Below are positions 8,709-13,508 of a stretch of 39,375 nucleotides of DNA, one piece after another. The notes beneath the pieces were generated by a model that saw nothing but the letters and a program-made list of their open reading frames with translations, was not told the DNA's origin and made no database searches. Location of the stretch: IMG/VR virus record IMGVR_UViG_3300029893_000029, positions 1-39,375 of that record. The stretch is one strand, 5' to 3'. Each line of letters begins with the position of its first letter. Positions within the stretch are counted from its first letter, which is position 1. This DNA is from a virus. The position numbers were made by a program, and so were the translations under genes.

Positions 8709-9328
8709 AAACTCTTCTCGTCATGGTGGCGTTCCTGATTTTCGGGTGCGCCACCACCCGCCATTCCTCTATGCAACGCTTCGGCATCGTGATGTCGGAA
8801 GCGGGGCATTTTGGAAGTTTCGTCGTCGCAGGACAAGGGTATGCCTACGTGGCGAAGCACGTGATACTGGATGACTCTGCCATCGGAAGGTTCTTTCTCT
8901 TCCACGGCGGAAGCGTTGATTCCACTTCGTATGTAGTTGCCTCGGAAGGCGACGTGGTACTAGTCAGAACCTTTCTCGGTCGCACGATGGAACCCGTGGA
9001 GTATTCCGAAGGTTCCTATGCCGAGCAGGTGGTCTGGGTACAACCTCACTTCTCGTACGAGCGGAAGCCCCACCTCTATGTGATTGTGGGACGTATCGCT
9101 CGATTTGAGGAAAATGAGGTGTATGTAGACCGCGCGGTCGTACAAGGAGTTTCGGGTTCGGGCGTATGGAATATGAACGGAGAACTTCTCGGCATGATGC
9201 ACATGATAACGGCGTATGAGTTTGGGGCGGTGTACGGGATTTTCGTTCCCATCCCGCCACGGCTCATTGAAAAGACCATTCCCTATAGGAAAACGTTAGA
9301 GGATCTTTTCCCCGGGAGGTCGCCATGA
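8705..9328 (+). CDS. Trypsin-like serine protease lipoprotein
   Basis: A 207-aa protein read from ATG 8705, preceded by GGAGG and overlapping the upstream stop. The N-terminus is a lipoprotein signal (VMVAFLIFGC, lipobox Cys 15). The rest fits a chymotrypsin-fold protease: His 52 in YVAKHVIL, Asp 83 in EGDVVLV and Ser 150 in QGVSGSGVW, with strand GELLGMMH after it. It would be anchored outside the cytoplasmic membrane. Possible roles are superinfection exclusion, envelope modification or processing of surface proteins. A phage lipoprotein protease is unusual. Confidence 0.7.
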   Translation: MKTLLVMVAFLIFGCATTRHSSMQRFGIVMSEAGHFGSFVVAGQGYAYVAKHVILDDSAIGRFFLFHGGSVDSTSYVVASEGDVVLVRTFLGRTMEPVEYSEGSYAEQVVWVQPHFSYERKPHLYVIVGRIARFEENEVYVDRAVVQGVSGSGVWNMNGELLGMMHMITAYEFGAVYGIFVPIPPRLIEKTIPYRKTLEDLFPGRSP

Positions 9329-9660
9329 ACCCCGTACTCGGTGTACAACCGCAATGCCCATACTGTGAGACCCCGTTAGTGTGGTCGGTGGAACTCTTGG
9401 AGTGTCTGGTCAAGGAGCAATCCGAAGACAACGAGTTCGACCAAGCCATACTGGAAGCCATCCAGAATCAGAACGGGCAACACCGGATGCTTCCCATGCA
9501 GGACGTTCCTTTCTTCTTTTGGCTCGCGGACGATCCTCCCTCCATTTTTATGCCGGGGTGGTGTCCGAAGTGCAAAAGGATGTCGGCGCCGGTGTTTCCT
9601 TTATCAAAACTCTTTCGGCTTGTGTATCAAGCGAGGAGGGGTGATGAAGAGAAATATTAG
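9325..9660 (+). CDS. Zinc-ribbon protein, function unknown
   Basis: A 111-aa protein starting at an ATGA overlap with the protease stop and preceded by GGGAGG. CPYC (residues 11-14) and CPKC (about 80-83) form a split zinc ribbon. Between them lie an acidic helical stretch and the hydrophobic segment DVPFFFWLADDPP. It belongs to the coupled operon 7204-10053. No function is recognised. Confidence 0.65.
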   Translation: MNPVLGVQPQCPYCETPLVWSVELLECLVKEQSEDNEFDQAILEAIQNQNGQHRMLPMQDVPFFFWLADDPPSIFMPGWCPKCKRMSAPVFPLSKLFRLVYQARRGDEEKY

Positions 9661-9880
9661 TCGCCATCACATGGTTCCCCGCTCACGCGGCGGACCAGAT
9701 AAGGACTGGAATATCCTTGAACTCACCGAAGGTGAGCACGCGGCGTGGCATCGTATCTTCAACAATAAAATGCCGCATGAAGTTCTCATGGAGGTCCTCA
9801 AAACGTGGACTCCCAAGGAGATGCGCCGCGATTCCATCCACGCATTGCTTCACGAAGCAAGAAAGGAGGGCTGGCTATGA
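9644..9880 (+). CDS. Small HNH-like protein
   Basis: A 78-aa protein from ATG 9644 with a good GAGGAGG site upstream; it starts inside the end of the previous gene in another frame. The core SRHHMVPRSRGGPDKDWN...EHAAWHRIF has the His-His, Asn and His order of HNH nucleases (HHxVPRSxGG is typical) but lacks zinc-knuckle cysteines. It could be a nicking endonuclease or a degenerate relative. Confidence 0.65.
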   Translation: MKRNISRHHMVPRSRGGPDKDWNILELTEGEHAAWHRIFNNKMPHEVLMEVLKTWTPKEMRRDSIHALLHEARKEGWL

Positions 9881-10053
9881 AGACCCTCAAGCAGATATGC
9901 CCGCATTGTCGCCAGATCATGAACGCGAAAGTGCAGGGCGAGATATTCGAGCACGACGGCAAGACGACGTACATTCTGTTTTGTACGGTCTGTCATAAAA
10001 CCTACCGTCTCGCGGTCGAGTATCCATTATTTGAACCCCCTACCAAAAAGTAG
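9877..10053 (+). CDS. Small zinc-ribbon protein
   Basis: A 58-aa protein. ATG 9877 overlaps the upstream stop (ATGA) and follows AAGGAGG. Two knuckles CPHC and CTVC, spaced about 30 residues apart with beta-like sequence between, form a classic zinc ribbon. It is the last gene of the operon and is followed by a strong terminator. Function unknown. Confidence 0.7.
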   Translation: MKTLKQICPHCRQIMNAKVQGEIFEHDGKTTYILFCTVCHKTYRLAVEYPLFEPPTKK

Positions 10054-10064
10054 GGGGTTTTGTT
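10036..10064 (+). terminator. Strong intrinsic terminator
   Basis: An 8-bp perfect stem CCCCCTAC/GTAGGGGG (10036-10043 with 10050-10057), loop CAAAAA, is followed by TTTTGTT. The T-run merges into the next extended -10 box, so one operon ends exactly where the next promoter begins. Confidence 0.9.
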
Positions 10065-10069
10065 ATAAT
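10062..10069 (+). promoter_or_regulatory. Extended -10 promoter (leaderless unit)
   Basis: TGTTATAAT (the T of TG belongs to the terminator T-run) ends at 10069. The GTG start codon at 10076 lies 6 nt further, so transcription should begin at or next to the start codon. No clear -35 is seen because the terminator stem occupies that site. Confidence 0.6.
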
Positions 10070-10075
10070 GGGTGA

Positions 10076-10171
10076 GTGAAAGAATTTCTCAAACAAACCG
10101 CAAGCCGCGCCCTCGCCACCATTATTGGCGGCGTTATCGTCGCGTATATCGCCACGCAATGGCTCAGGTAA
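10076..10171 (+). CDS. Tiny membrane protein (31 aa), probably leaderless
   Basis: It reads from GTG 10076 to TAA 10171: a basic amphipathic start (KEFLKQTASRA) and one hydrophobic helix (LATIIGGVIVAYIA) ending QWLR. The start lies at the predicted transcription start. The next gene overlaps its end (ATG 10159), which supports translational coupling. Function unknown. Confidence 0.5.
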   Translation: MKEFLKQTASRALATIIGGVIVAYIATQWLR

Positions 10172-10377
10172 AGTACTGGCTCCTCTTTCTGACGAACAAT
10201 TTACCTTCAGGGAGTAGATACGAGAAAGAGTTTGATATGGCGTTTTGGATAGCGATGACGCTCACCCTCGTCATCGGCGTCCCACTTCTTATAAAAAACC
10301 CCGACGTGGGGTTTGCGGTGATTGCTGTTCTTTGGTACTTGGAGGCGTGGGACGCCCTCCGCCACAACCGAGAATAA
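10159..10377 (+). CDS. Small two-helix membrane protein
   Basis: A 72-aa protein from ATG 10159, overlapping the tiny upstream ORF by 13 nt. An earlier in-frame GTG at 10072 is rejected because the extra residues are Arg/His-rich and read like an out-of-frame shadow. Two hydrophobic segments (FWIAMTLTLVIGVPLLI and VGFAVIAVLWYL) are separated by a short loop. Possibly a second holin/antiholin-type protein; unproven. Confidence 0.6.
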   Translation: MAQVKYWLLFLTNNLPSGSRYEKEFDMAFWIAMTLTLVIGVPLLIKNPDVGFAVIAVLWYLEAWDALRHNRE

Positions 10378-10446
10378 AGAAAACCCGCGTTCCTAGAAGG
10401 TAAACACGCGGGTGAAAGGCGCTACCTTTGCTTTTGAGACCTCGTA
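10376..10446 (-). ncRNA. Putative minus-strand small RNA with terminator
   Basis: Read on the minus strand, a short transcript would contain hairpin AAAGG-TAGCG-CCTTT and then a 7-bp stem CCCGCGT/ACGCGGG (plus-strand 10384-10390 with 10406-10412), followed by TTTTCTTT. The T-run exists only on the minus side, so the terminator points left. A plausible minus promoter lies just upstream. It would be the only minus-strand unit found. Its RNA begins near CTTACGAGG, similar to the TTACGAGC box of the three late leaders. Confidence 0.4.
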
Positions 10447-10452
10447 AGTACA

Positions 10453-10482
10453 ACGATACTACACAAATGGTAGTTACGTCAA
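10453..10482 (-). promoter_or_regulatory. Possible minus-strand promoter
   Basis: On the minus strand, TTGACG (10482-10477) is followed after 18 nt by TATCGT (10458-10453), with TAGTAT as an alternative -10. It would drive the putative small RNA that ends at the leftward terminator near 10380. Confidence 0.35.
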
Positions 10483-10498
10483 GATGTGTATAACCCTA

Positions 10499-10527
10499 TG
10501 GAAAAAGGGGTTGAAATGTGGTAGGAT
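10499..10527 (+). promoter_or_regulatory. Possible promoter for lysozyme-like gene
   Basis: TGGAAA (10499-10504), a 17-nt spacer and TAGGAT (10522-10527) preceded by TG form a weaker extended -10 promoter about 50 nt before the TTG start at 10578. The intervening GCCG...CGGC can form a small hairpin just before the start. Confidence 0.4.
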
Positions 10528-10577
10528 GGGGAGGTAAGAGAGGACTTGGATGGGCCGCCGTCGCCTAACGGCACATT

Positions 10578-11072
10578 TTGGAAAAAACCTCTTTATTTCG
10601 CTTTATAGGCGGGGTAACTGTCGGGATAGGAATCACCCTAGCGGTAGCACAAACGGGGCTATTAGGGGCGTTTAGGGGGCAAGGGATTGAAGCGGATTTG
10701 GGGGCAGAGAATTTTTCCTTTGCCCAATTCCCCACCATCTGGCTCCGTGAGATAGTTGAGGCGAGAGATAAGGAAGAAAGAATGAACGCTCTTTTGGACC
10801 GCCTTATGACCTGCGAATCCGGCGGCAGGCACGATATAGTCATCGTGGACACAAACGGCAAAAAATCATACGGTCATTTTCAGTTTCAAGAATCCACTTG
10901 GATAGAACTGATAGGGAGGTATGGGTTACTCCCGAACGCCGAACCTAACGAGTATATGAACTTTATAATGGACGCTTCGCTCCAAAGAACCGTGACAAGG
11001 TTGGCGTTGGAGGACGGCGAAAGTTGGCGGTGGAGCAATTGTGTTAAAAAAATCGGAGAGCCCCCACGATGA
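10578..11072 (+). CDS. Membrane-anchored lysozyme/transglycosylase-like protein
   Basis: A 164-aa protein starting at TTG 10578. An N-terminal hydrophobic helix (about 8-27, FIGGVTVGIGITLAVAQ) is a signal anchor. The domain has CESGGRHDI...DTNGKKSYGHFQFQESTW at about 94-123, matching the catalytic Glu and the S-x-G-x-x-Q-F-x-x-x-T-W pattern of lysozyme-like / resuscitation-factor folds. It likely cleaves host peptidoglycan from the outer face of the membrane. It is a second wall enzyme besides the one at 4.2 kb. The downstream gene overlaps its stop (ATGA). Confidence 0.7.
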   Translation: MEKTSLFRFIGGVTVGIGITLAVAQTGLLGAFRGQGIEADLGAENFSFAQFPTIWLREIVEARDKEERMNALLDRLMTCESGGRHDIVIVDTNGKKSYGHFQFQESTWIELIGRYGLLPNAEPNEYMNFIMDASLQRTVTRLALEDGESWRWSNCVKKIGEPPR

Positions 11073-11212
11073 CCGACACCAGCGTCAGCAAAAAGAAGGA
11101 GGGTTCTGAACATTGCTCCCGATGTGGACGGGACGTGATGACGGTGACGCTGGATAAAAAGACTGGCGAATGGATATGTGAAAACTGCTTCTGGGAAGCA
11201 ATGAAGAAATGA
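11069..11212 (+). CDS. Zinc-ribbon microprotein (47 aa)
   Basis: It starts at the ATGA overlap with the lysozyme-like gene. CSRCG and CENC knuckles are spaced about 20 residues apart around VTLDKKTGEW, with an acidic/basic tail ending MKK. It is too short for usual gene callers, but coupling on both sides and conserved knuckle spacing support it. Function unknown. Confidence 0.65.
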   Translation: MTDTSVSKKKEGSEHCSRCGRDVMTVTLDKKTGEWICENCFWEAMKK

Positions 11213-11277
11213 ACCCATACTTTTGGCTCGTATTAGGTATGGTAATTTTCGGGGCTATACTTGATATATGGTACTGA
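11209..11277 (+). CDS. 22-aa transmembrane microprotein
   Basis: ATG 11209 overlaps the zinc-ribbon stop (ATGA). The whole product is one hydrophobic helix (FWLVLGMVIFGAILDIWY). Position and coupling suggest it is translated. Such a short product cannot be proven from sequence. Confidence 0.4.
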   Translation: MNPYFWLVLGMVIFGAILDIWY

Positions 11278-11345
11278 TTTATCGATGGATATTTTACGGG
11301 GCGTTGGTTTTGGCGTGGGTGGGAGTTATCCACTTCCTCCCGTAA
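11268..11345 (+). CDS. 25-aa transmembrane microprotein
   Basis: ATG 11268 lies inside the end of the preceding 22-aa ORF, in another frame. The product is a single hydrophobic helix (IFYGALVLAWVGVIHFL) with MVLIYR at the start. It ends just before the promoter of the large structured RNA. Tandem overlapping single-helix peptides suggest a small membrane-active pair; inference only. Confidence 0.4.
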   Translation: MVLIYRWIFYGALVLAWVGVIHFLP

Positions 11346-11353
11346 CCGTTTTT

Positions 11354-11362
11354 TGGTATAAT
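11354..11362 (+). promoter_or_regulatory. Extended -10 promoter of the large structured RNA
   Basis: TTGGTATAAT ends at 11362, matching the window-wide extended -10 consensus; no good -35 is visible. It is the only strong promoter-like site before the roughly 560-nt structured non-coding region. Confidence 0.65.
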
Positions 11363-11368
11363 GTAGGC

Positions 11369-11925
11369 GAGTAGTATTTACAACCGAGGTGGGTTTCGTT
11401 TTCTGGGCGGGGCGCAAGCCCTGTACCGCCAGCGCGCGCACGAAGTCGAGTGCTAGGAGTAGTTGCTCGATGATAACTGTAATAAGCGGTAAGCCCAGAA
11501 AACCAAGCCCATCTCAAAAGTAGTGAGTAGAGATGTGTGCGGGTGGCGCAAAAGGGAGACGCTATATCTTGCGATTTAGTCACGCAAGATGAAACTAACC
11601 TAAGGTTGATAGTCCTTGCGGTGTTTCTGACCTTGACCGGCAGTAAAAGATTTTACGGGAGCAATACCCGATGAAGCGAGCCGCAAAAAGTCCTGTTGAG
11701 TGACCATAGGGAAGCGTCAACCGTTAGGATGATAGCGACCCGAAACAAATCTCAACCCCGCACACTTCCCTGCTCATTACCAACTTCGTTCCTTCTGCTC
11801 CCTAGCCGAAAGGTTAGGGTGTCAAGGTTAGGGTGTCATTGTAAGTTCCTTACTTGATTGGGGTGTAAATCGGCGAAGCAATTCGCCCCGCAACCAGCCA
11901 TCACAATCAAGTGGGGAGCAGATGG
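11369..11925 (+). ncRNA. Large, three-domain structured RNA of about 560 nt, family unrecognised
   Basis: No plausible + ORF covers this stretch, but long-range complementarity is extensive. Domain 1: 11386-11393 with 11508-11515 (8 bp) and 11398-11408 with 11493-11503 (11 bp perfect), enclosing a GCAA-loop hairpin 11410-11421. Domain 2: 11525-11530 with 11770-11775 and 11535-11543 with 11757-11765 (9 bp), enclosing 11566-11573/11583-11590 (8 bp), 11616-11621/11681-11686, 11643-11656 and 11695-11700/11751-11756. Domain 3: 11794-11802 with 11914-11922 (9 bp), 11853-11860 with 11904-11911 (8 bp), GAAA hairpin 11800-11819 and GCAA hairpin 11872-11887. Size and phage setting recall the large ornate RNA classes (GOLLD, ROOL); identity is not established. 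It ends 12 nt before the next gene. Confidence 0.75.
11810..11837 (+). repeat. 14-bp perfect tandem duplication in the structured RNA
   Basis: AAGGTTAGGGTGTC occurs twice back to back (11810-11823, 11824-11837). The first copy forms the 3' side of the GAAA hairpin with 11800-11807. The second could replace it, offering alternative pairing. Confidence 0.9.
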
Positions 11926-11936
11926 AATGAAAAATT

Positions 11937-12125
11937 ATGGGAAATCCCGGACAAAAACCGAAACGCGTAAGCAAAACCTTCTCTAGGACATATACCCTCG
12001 CGGAATGGAAAGAAATGGCTCCGCTTATTTTGCCTATTCTTCACGAGGTTTTTATGAGAATGGAAGTAAAGAAGGAACGGGCGCGGCACGAGAAAAACGA
12101 GATAAAACCTACCCAATTTGAATAA
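11937..12125 (+). CDS. Small basic protein, C-terminus apparently replaced by insertion
   Basis: A 62-aa protein from ATG 11937, highly charged, with an aromatic helix TLAEWKEMAPLILPILHEVF in the middle. It ends IKPTQFE at TAA. The same codons (IKPTQF) recur at 12876-12896, where the frame continues DPIVNS to a TAG. This suggests the original C-terminus lies beyond the inserted methyltransferase. The methyltransferase start (TTG 12118) overlaps its end. Function unknown. Confidence 0.6.
   Translation: MGNPGQKPKRVSKTFSRTYTLAEWKEMAPLILPILHEVFMRMEVKKERARHEKNEIKPTQFE
12101..12121 (+). repeat. Direct repeat, left copy (flanks methyltransferase)
   Basis: This 21-bp sequence, starting GATAAAACCTAC, recurs at 12876-12896 with one mismatch. 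The two copies bracket the methyltransferase gene, as expected for a duplication made by insertion or recombination. Confidence 0.85.
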
Positions 12126-12861
12126 AGTTATAAAATTGGGAAGGCACCGCGTTTTATGCGGCGATTCCACAAAAAGAGAAGACGTGGAGATTTTAATGGG
12201 CGGTGAATTTGCTGACCTATTTCTCGTCGATCCTCCGTATGGAGTTTCTTACATAGAAAAGAATGCCGCCGTGAGCGGCGGCATTGTGAAGAATATGGAG
12301 GGCAAAAAGATTTCTTCAGACGAAAAATCCCTTGACGATATAAGAGTAATTTGGAAAGAAATAGCACAAAACGCATACGACTTTTCTACTAATGAAGCAA
12401 GTTATTTATGGTTTGCGTGTCAGGGGGGCGACCAGATGATGATGATGATGATGATATCTTCGGTGGGGTGGAAAGTTCGGCACGAACTAATATGGGTGAA
12501 GGATAGTTTTGTTTTAGGACGCGCGGACTATCACTATCGGCACGAACCGATACTTTATGGATGGAAACAAAAGGGCAAGCATCATTTTTATGGCGATAGG
12601 AAGCATTCAAGCATTTTGGAGTTCAAGCGACCAAAACGTTCTGATTTTCACCCCACATCAAAACCAATAGAATTGTTGGAGTACCTGATAAGAAACCACT
12701 CGAAAGAAAATGATATTGTTTTGGATTTGTGCGGTGGCGGTGGGAGTACATTAATTGCTTGTGAGAGAACAAATCGAAGATGTTTTATGATGGAAATCGA
12801 CCCGATGTATGTTGATGTTATAGTTGAGAGATATAATAGTTTTCAACCGCGATTGTCGTAA
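12118..12861 (+). CDS. DNA adenine methyltransferase, DPPY type
   Basis: A 247-aa protein from TTG 12118. It begins LGRHRVLCGDSTKR, the usual entry to the catalytic domain of ParB-linked phage methyltransferases, but no ParB domain precedes it. DPPYG (residues 38-42) is catalytic motif IV. WVKDSFVLGRADYHYRHEPILYGWK and HPTSKPIELLEYLI follow. The SAM site DLCGGGGSTLIACE lies near the C-terminus, giving the beta-class order. It likely methylates phage DNA against host restriction. Six consecutive Met codons sit at 12436-12453. The gene is AT-richer than its surroundings and is flanked by direct repeats. Confidence 0.85.
   Translation: MNKVIKLGRHRVLCGDSTKREDVEILMGGEFADLFLVDPPYGVSYIEKNAAVSGGIVKNMEGKKISSDEKSLDDIRVIWKEIAQNAYDFSTNEASYLWFACQGGDQMMMMMMISSVGWKVRHELIWVKDSFVLGRADYHYRHEPILYGWKQKGKHHFYGDRKHSSILEFKRPKRSDFHPTSKPIELLEYLIRNHSKENDIVLDLCGGGGSTLIACERTNRRCFMMEIDPMYVDVIVERYNSFQPRLS
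12436..12453 (+). repeat. (ATG)6 trinucleotide run inside methyltransferase
   Basis: Six tandem ATG codons encode six Met residues between CQGGDQ and ISSVGW. Slippage here would lengthen or shorten the protein in frame rather than switch it off. Confidence 0.95.
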
Positions 12862-12875
12862 ATAGCCAAAACCCC

Positions 12876-12896
12876 GATAAAACCTACACAATTTGA
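12876..12896 (+). repeat. Direct repeat, right copy
   Basis: This is the partner of 12101-12121 (one C/A difference). Read in the frame of the 11937 gene, it continues IKPTQF-DPIVNS-stop and so appears to preserve the original end of that gene downstream of the methyltransferase. Confidence 0.85.
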
Positions 12897-12901
12897 CCCT
12901 A

Positions 12902-12930
12902 TTGTAAATAGTTAGGGACTGTGCTATAAT
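12902..12930 (+). promoter_or_regulatory. Promoter with extended -10
   Basis: TTGTAA (12902-12907), a 17-nt spacer and TATAAT (12925-12930) preceded by TG. Predicted start is about 12937-12940, so an ATG at 12940 would be leaderless. Confidence 0.75.
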
Positions 12931-12939
12931 ACCCGTACA

Positions 12940-13071
12940 ATGAAAACCTTGAGAAACCTAACAATCAAAGGTCCCTATCGGTGGCAGGTCGTGCGTTTAC
13001 TCTCAAGGTTTTCTCACGACCTCCGGCCGATGGGGATTTTTCGTTGGGGATCTGGTAAGGCGCACGAGTAA
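12940..13071 (+). CDS. Possible leaderless 43-aa basic peptide
   Basis: The frame is open from ATG 12940 to TAA 13071 and gives a Trp/Arg-rich peptide (MKTLRNLTIKG...QVVRLLSRFS). It lies entirely within strongly self-complementary sequence, so the coding potential may be accidental. If translated, the ribosome would unfold the pseudoknot described for 12943-13041, giving an attenuation-like device. Low confidence as a gene. Confidence 0.3.
   Translation: MKTLRNLTIKGPYRWQVVRLLSRFSHDLRPMGIFRWGSGKAHE
12943..13041 (+). ncRNA. Interlocking hairpins (pseudoknot or attenuator) ending in terminator
   Basis: Two perfect pairings interleave. 12943-12954 pairs with 13001-13012 (12 bp). 12973-12981 pairs with 13027-13035 (9 bp, one G-T) and 12986-12993 with 13015-13022 (8 bp). 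The order A-B-A'-B' is that of an H-type pseudoknot. The B/B' hairpin alone, followed by ATTTTTCG, is a terminator. Formation of A/A' would compete with it only topologically. It starts at the promoter's +1. Confidence 0.65.
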
Positions 13072-13345
13072 TTTCGCGCGTCTTTTAGGTTCCACAAACA
13101 CGATAGGTAGCGTCCTTTCGGAGCAACGGACGAGAAAAACCGCTCCGCCGCCTCGTGTCTTCCGTATAATCCCCGCTCCCGTGGCCCATAGGACGGGGGA
13201 CTTCCGGAGGACAAGAGGCAAGATTGAAGGCGTAGGGGGATAGACAAGCCCTGTTCACCGCCGCAGGGACATTCCCGAAGCCTTTACCTTCTCGTAATAT
13301 CCTCACTAACTTGTTTCCCTTGCTAGGAAGGAGACAAGGGCAGGC
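13072..13345 (+). ncRNA. Further structured non-coding stretch after the terminator
   Basis: No supported ORF. Visible pairings: 13119-13124 with 13142-13147 (6 bp), 13151-13164 with 13205-13218 (13 of 14 bp), inner 13171-13175 with 13194-13198, 13249-13253 with 13264-13268, and 13317-13322 with 13335-13340. The region may be the 3' part of a roughly 400-nt RNA produced by read-through from 12930, or a separate RNA. Family unrecognised. Confidence 0.4.
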
Positions 13346-13379
13346 GGTATGAAGGAACGATGGCGCGGAAGAAATAACT

Positions 13380-13478
13380 ATGACCGGAAAGATTATACAC
13401 GGCGATGCGCTTGAAGCTTTGAAAACGTTCCCCGATGAGAGCGTGGATTGTTGTATAACTTCTCCTCCCTTATTGTAA
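13380..13478 (+). pseudogene. N-terminal remnant of a DNA methyltransferase, cut at motif IV
   Basis: 32 codons from ATG 13380: IIHGDALEALKTFP...DCCITSPP then LL and TAA. GDALE.LKT.P and TSPP are the first segment and catalytic motif IV of beta/N4-type methyltransferases; nothing of the rest follows. The protein resembles the N-terminus at 14042 over its whole length. The break falls directly after TSPP, and the HNH gene with its own promoter follows. Best read as the 5' stump of a methyltransferase interrupted by the HNH element. Confidence 0.7.
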
Positions 13479-13502
13479 TATAATACCGTATTGTGATATA
13501 AT
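13473..13502 (+). promoter_or_regulatory. Promoter of HNH gene (leaderless)
   Basis: TTGTAA (13473-13478), an 18-nt spacer and TATAAT (13497-13502) preceded by TG. The HNH ATG at 13509 lies 6 nt after the -10. The -35 overlaps the stop codon of the methyltransferase stump. A second TATAAT at 13479-13484 falls in the spacer. Confidence 0.75.
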
Positions 13503-13508
13503 GTAGGC

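Noticed and set aside
10072-10158. Upstream GTG extension of the 10159 membrane protein
   Set aside because: The added residues are Arg/His-rich and come from the frame of the tiny 10076 ORF read out of phase.
11354-11925. Group I intron, tmRNA or RNase P RNA
   Set aside because: An ATAGTCC string at 11609-11615 hinted at a group I core, but the matching P7 partner and flanking exons were not found. The tmRNA and RNase P conserved ends are also absent.
13165-13170. TATAAT at 13165
   Set aside because: It sits inside a strong RNA helix, lacks TG and a -35, and no gene start follows.
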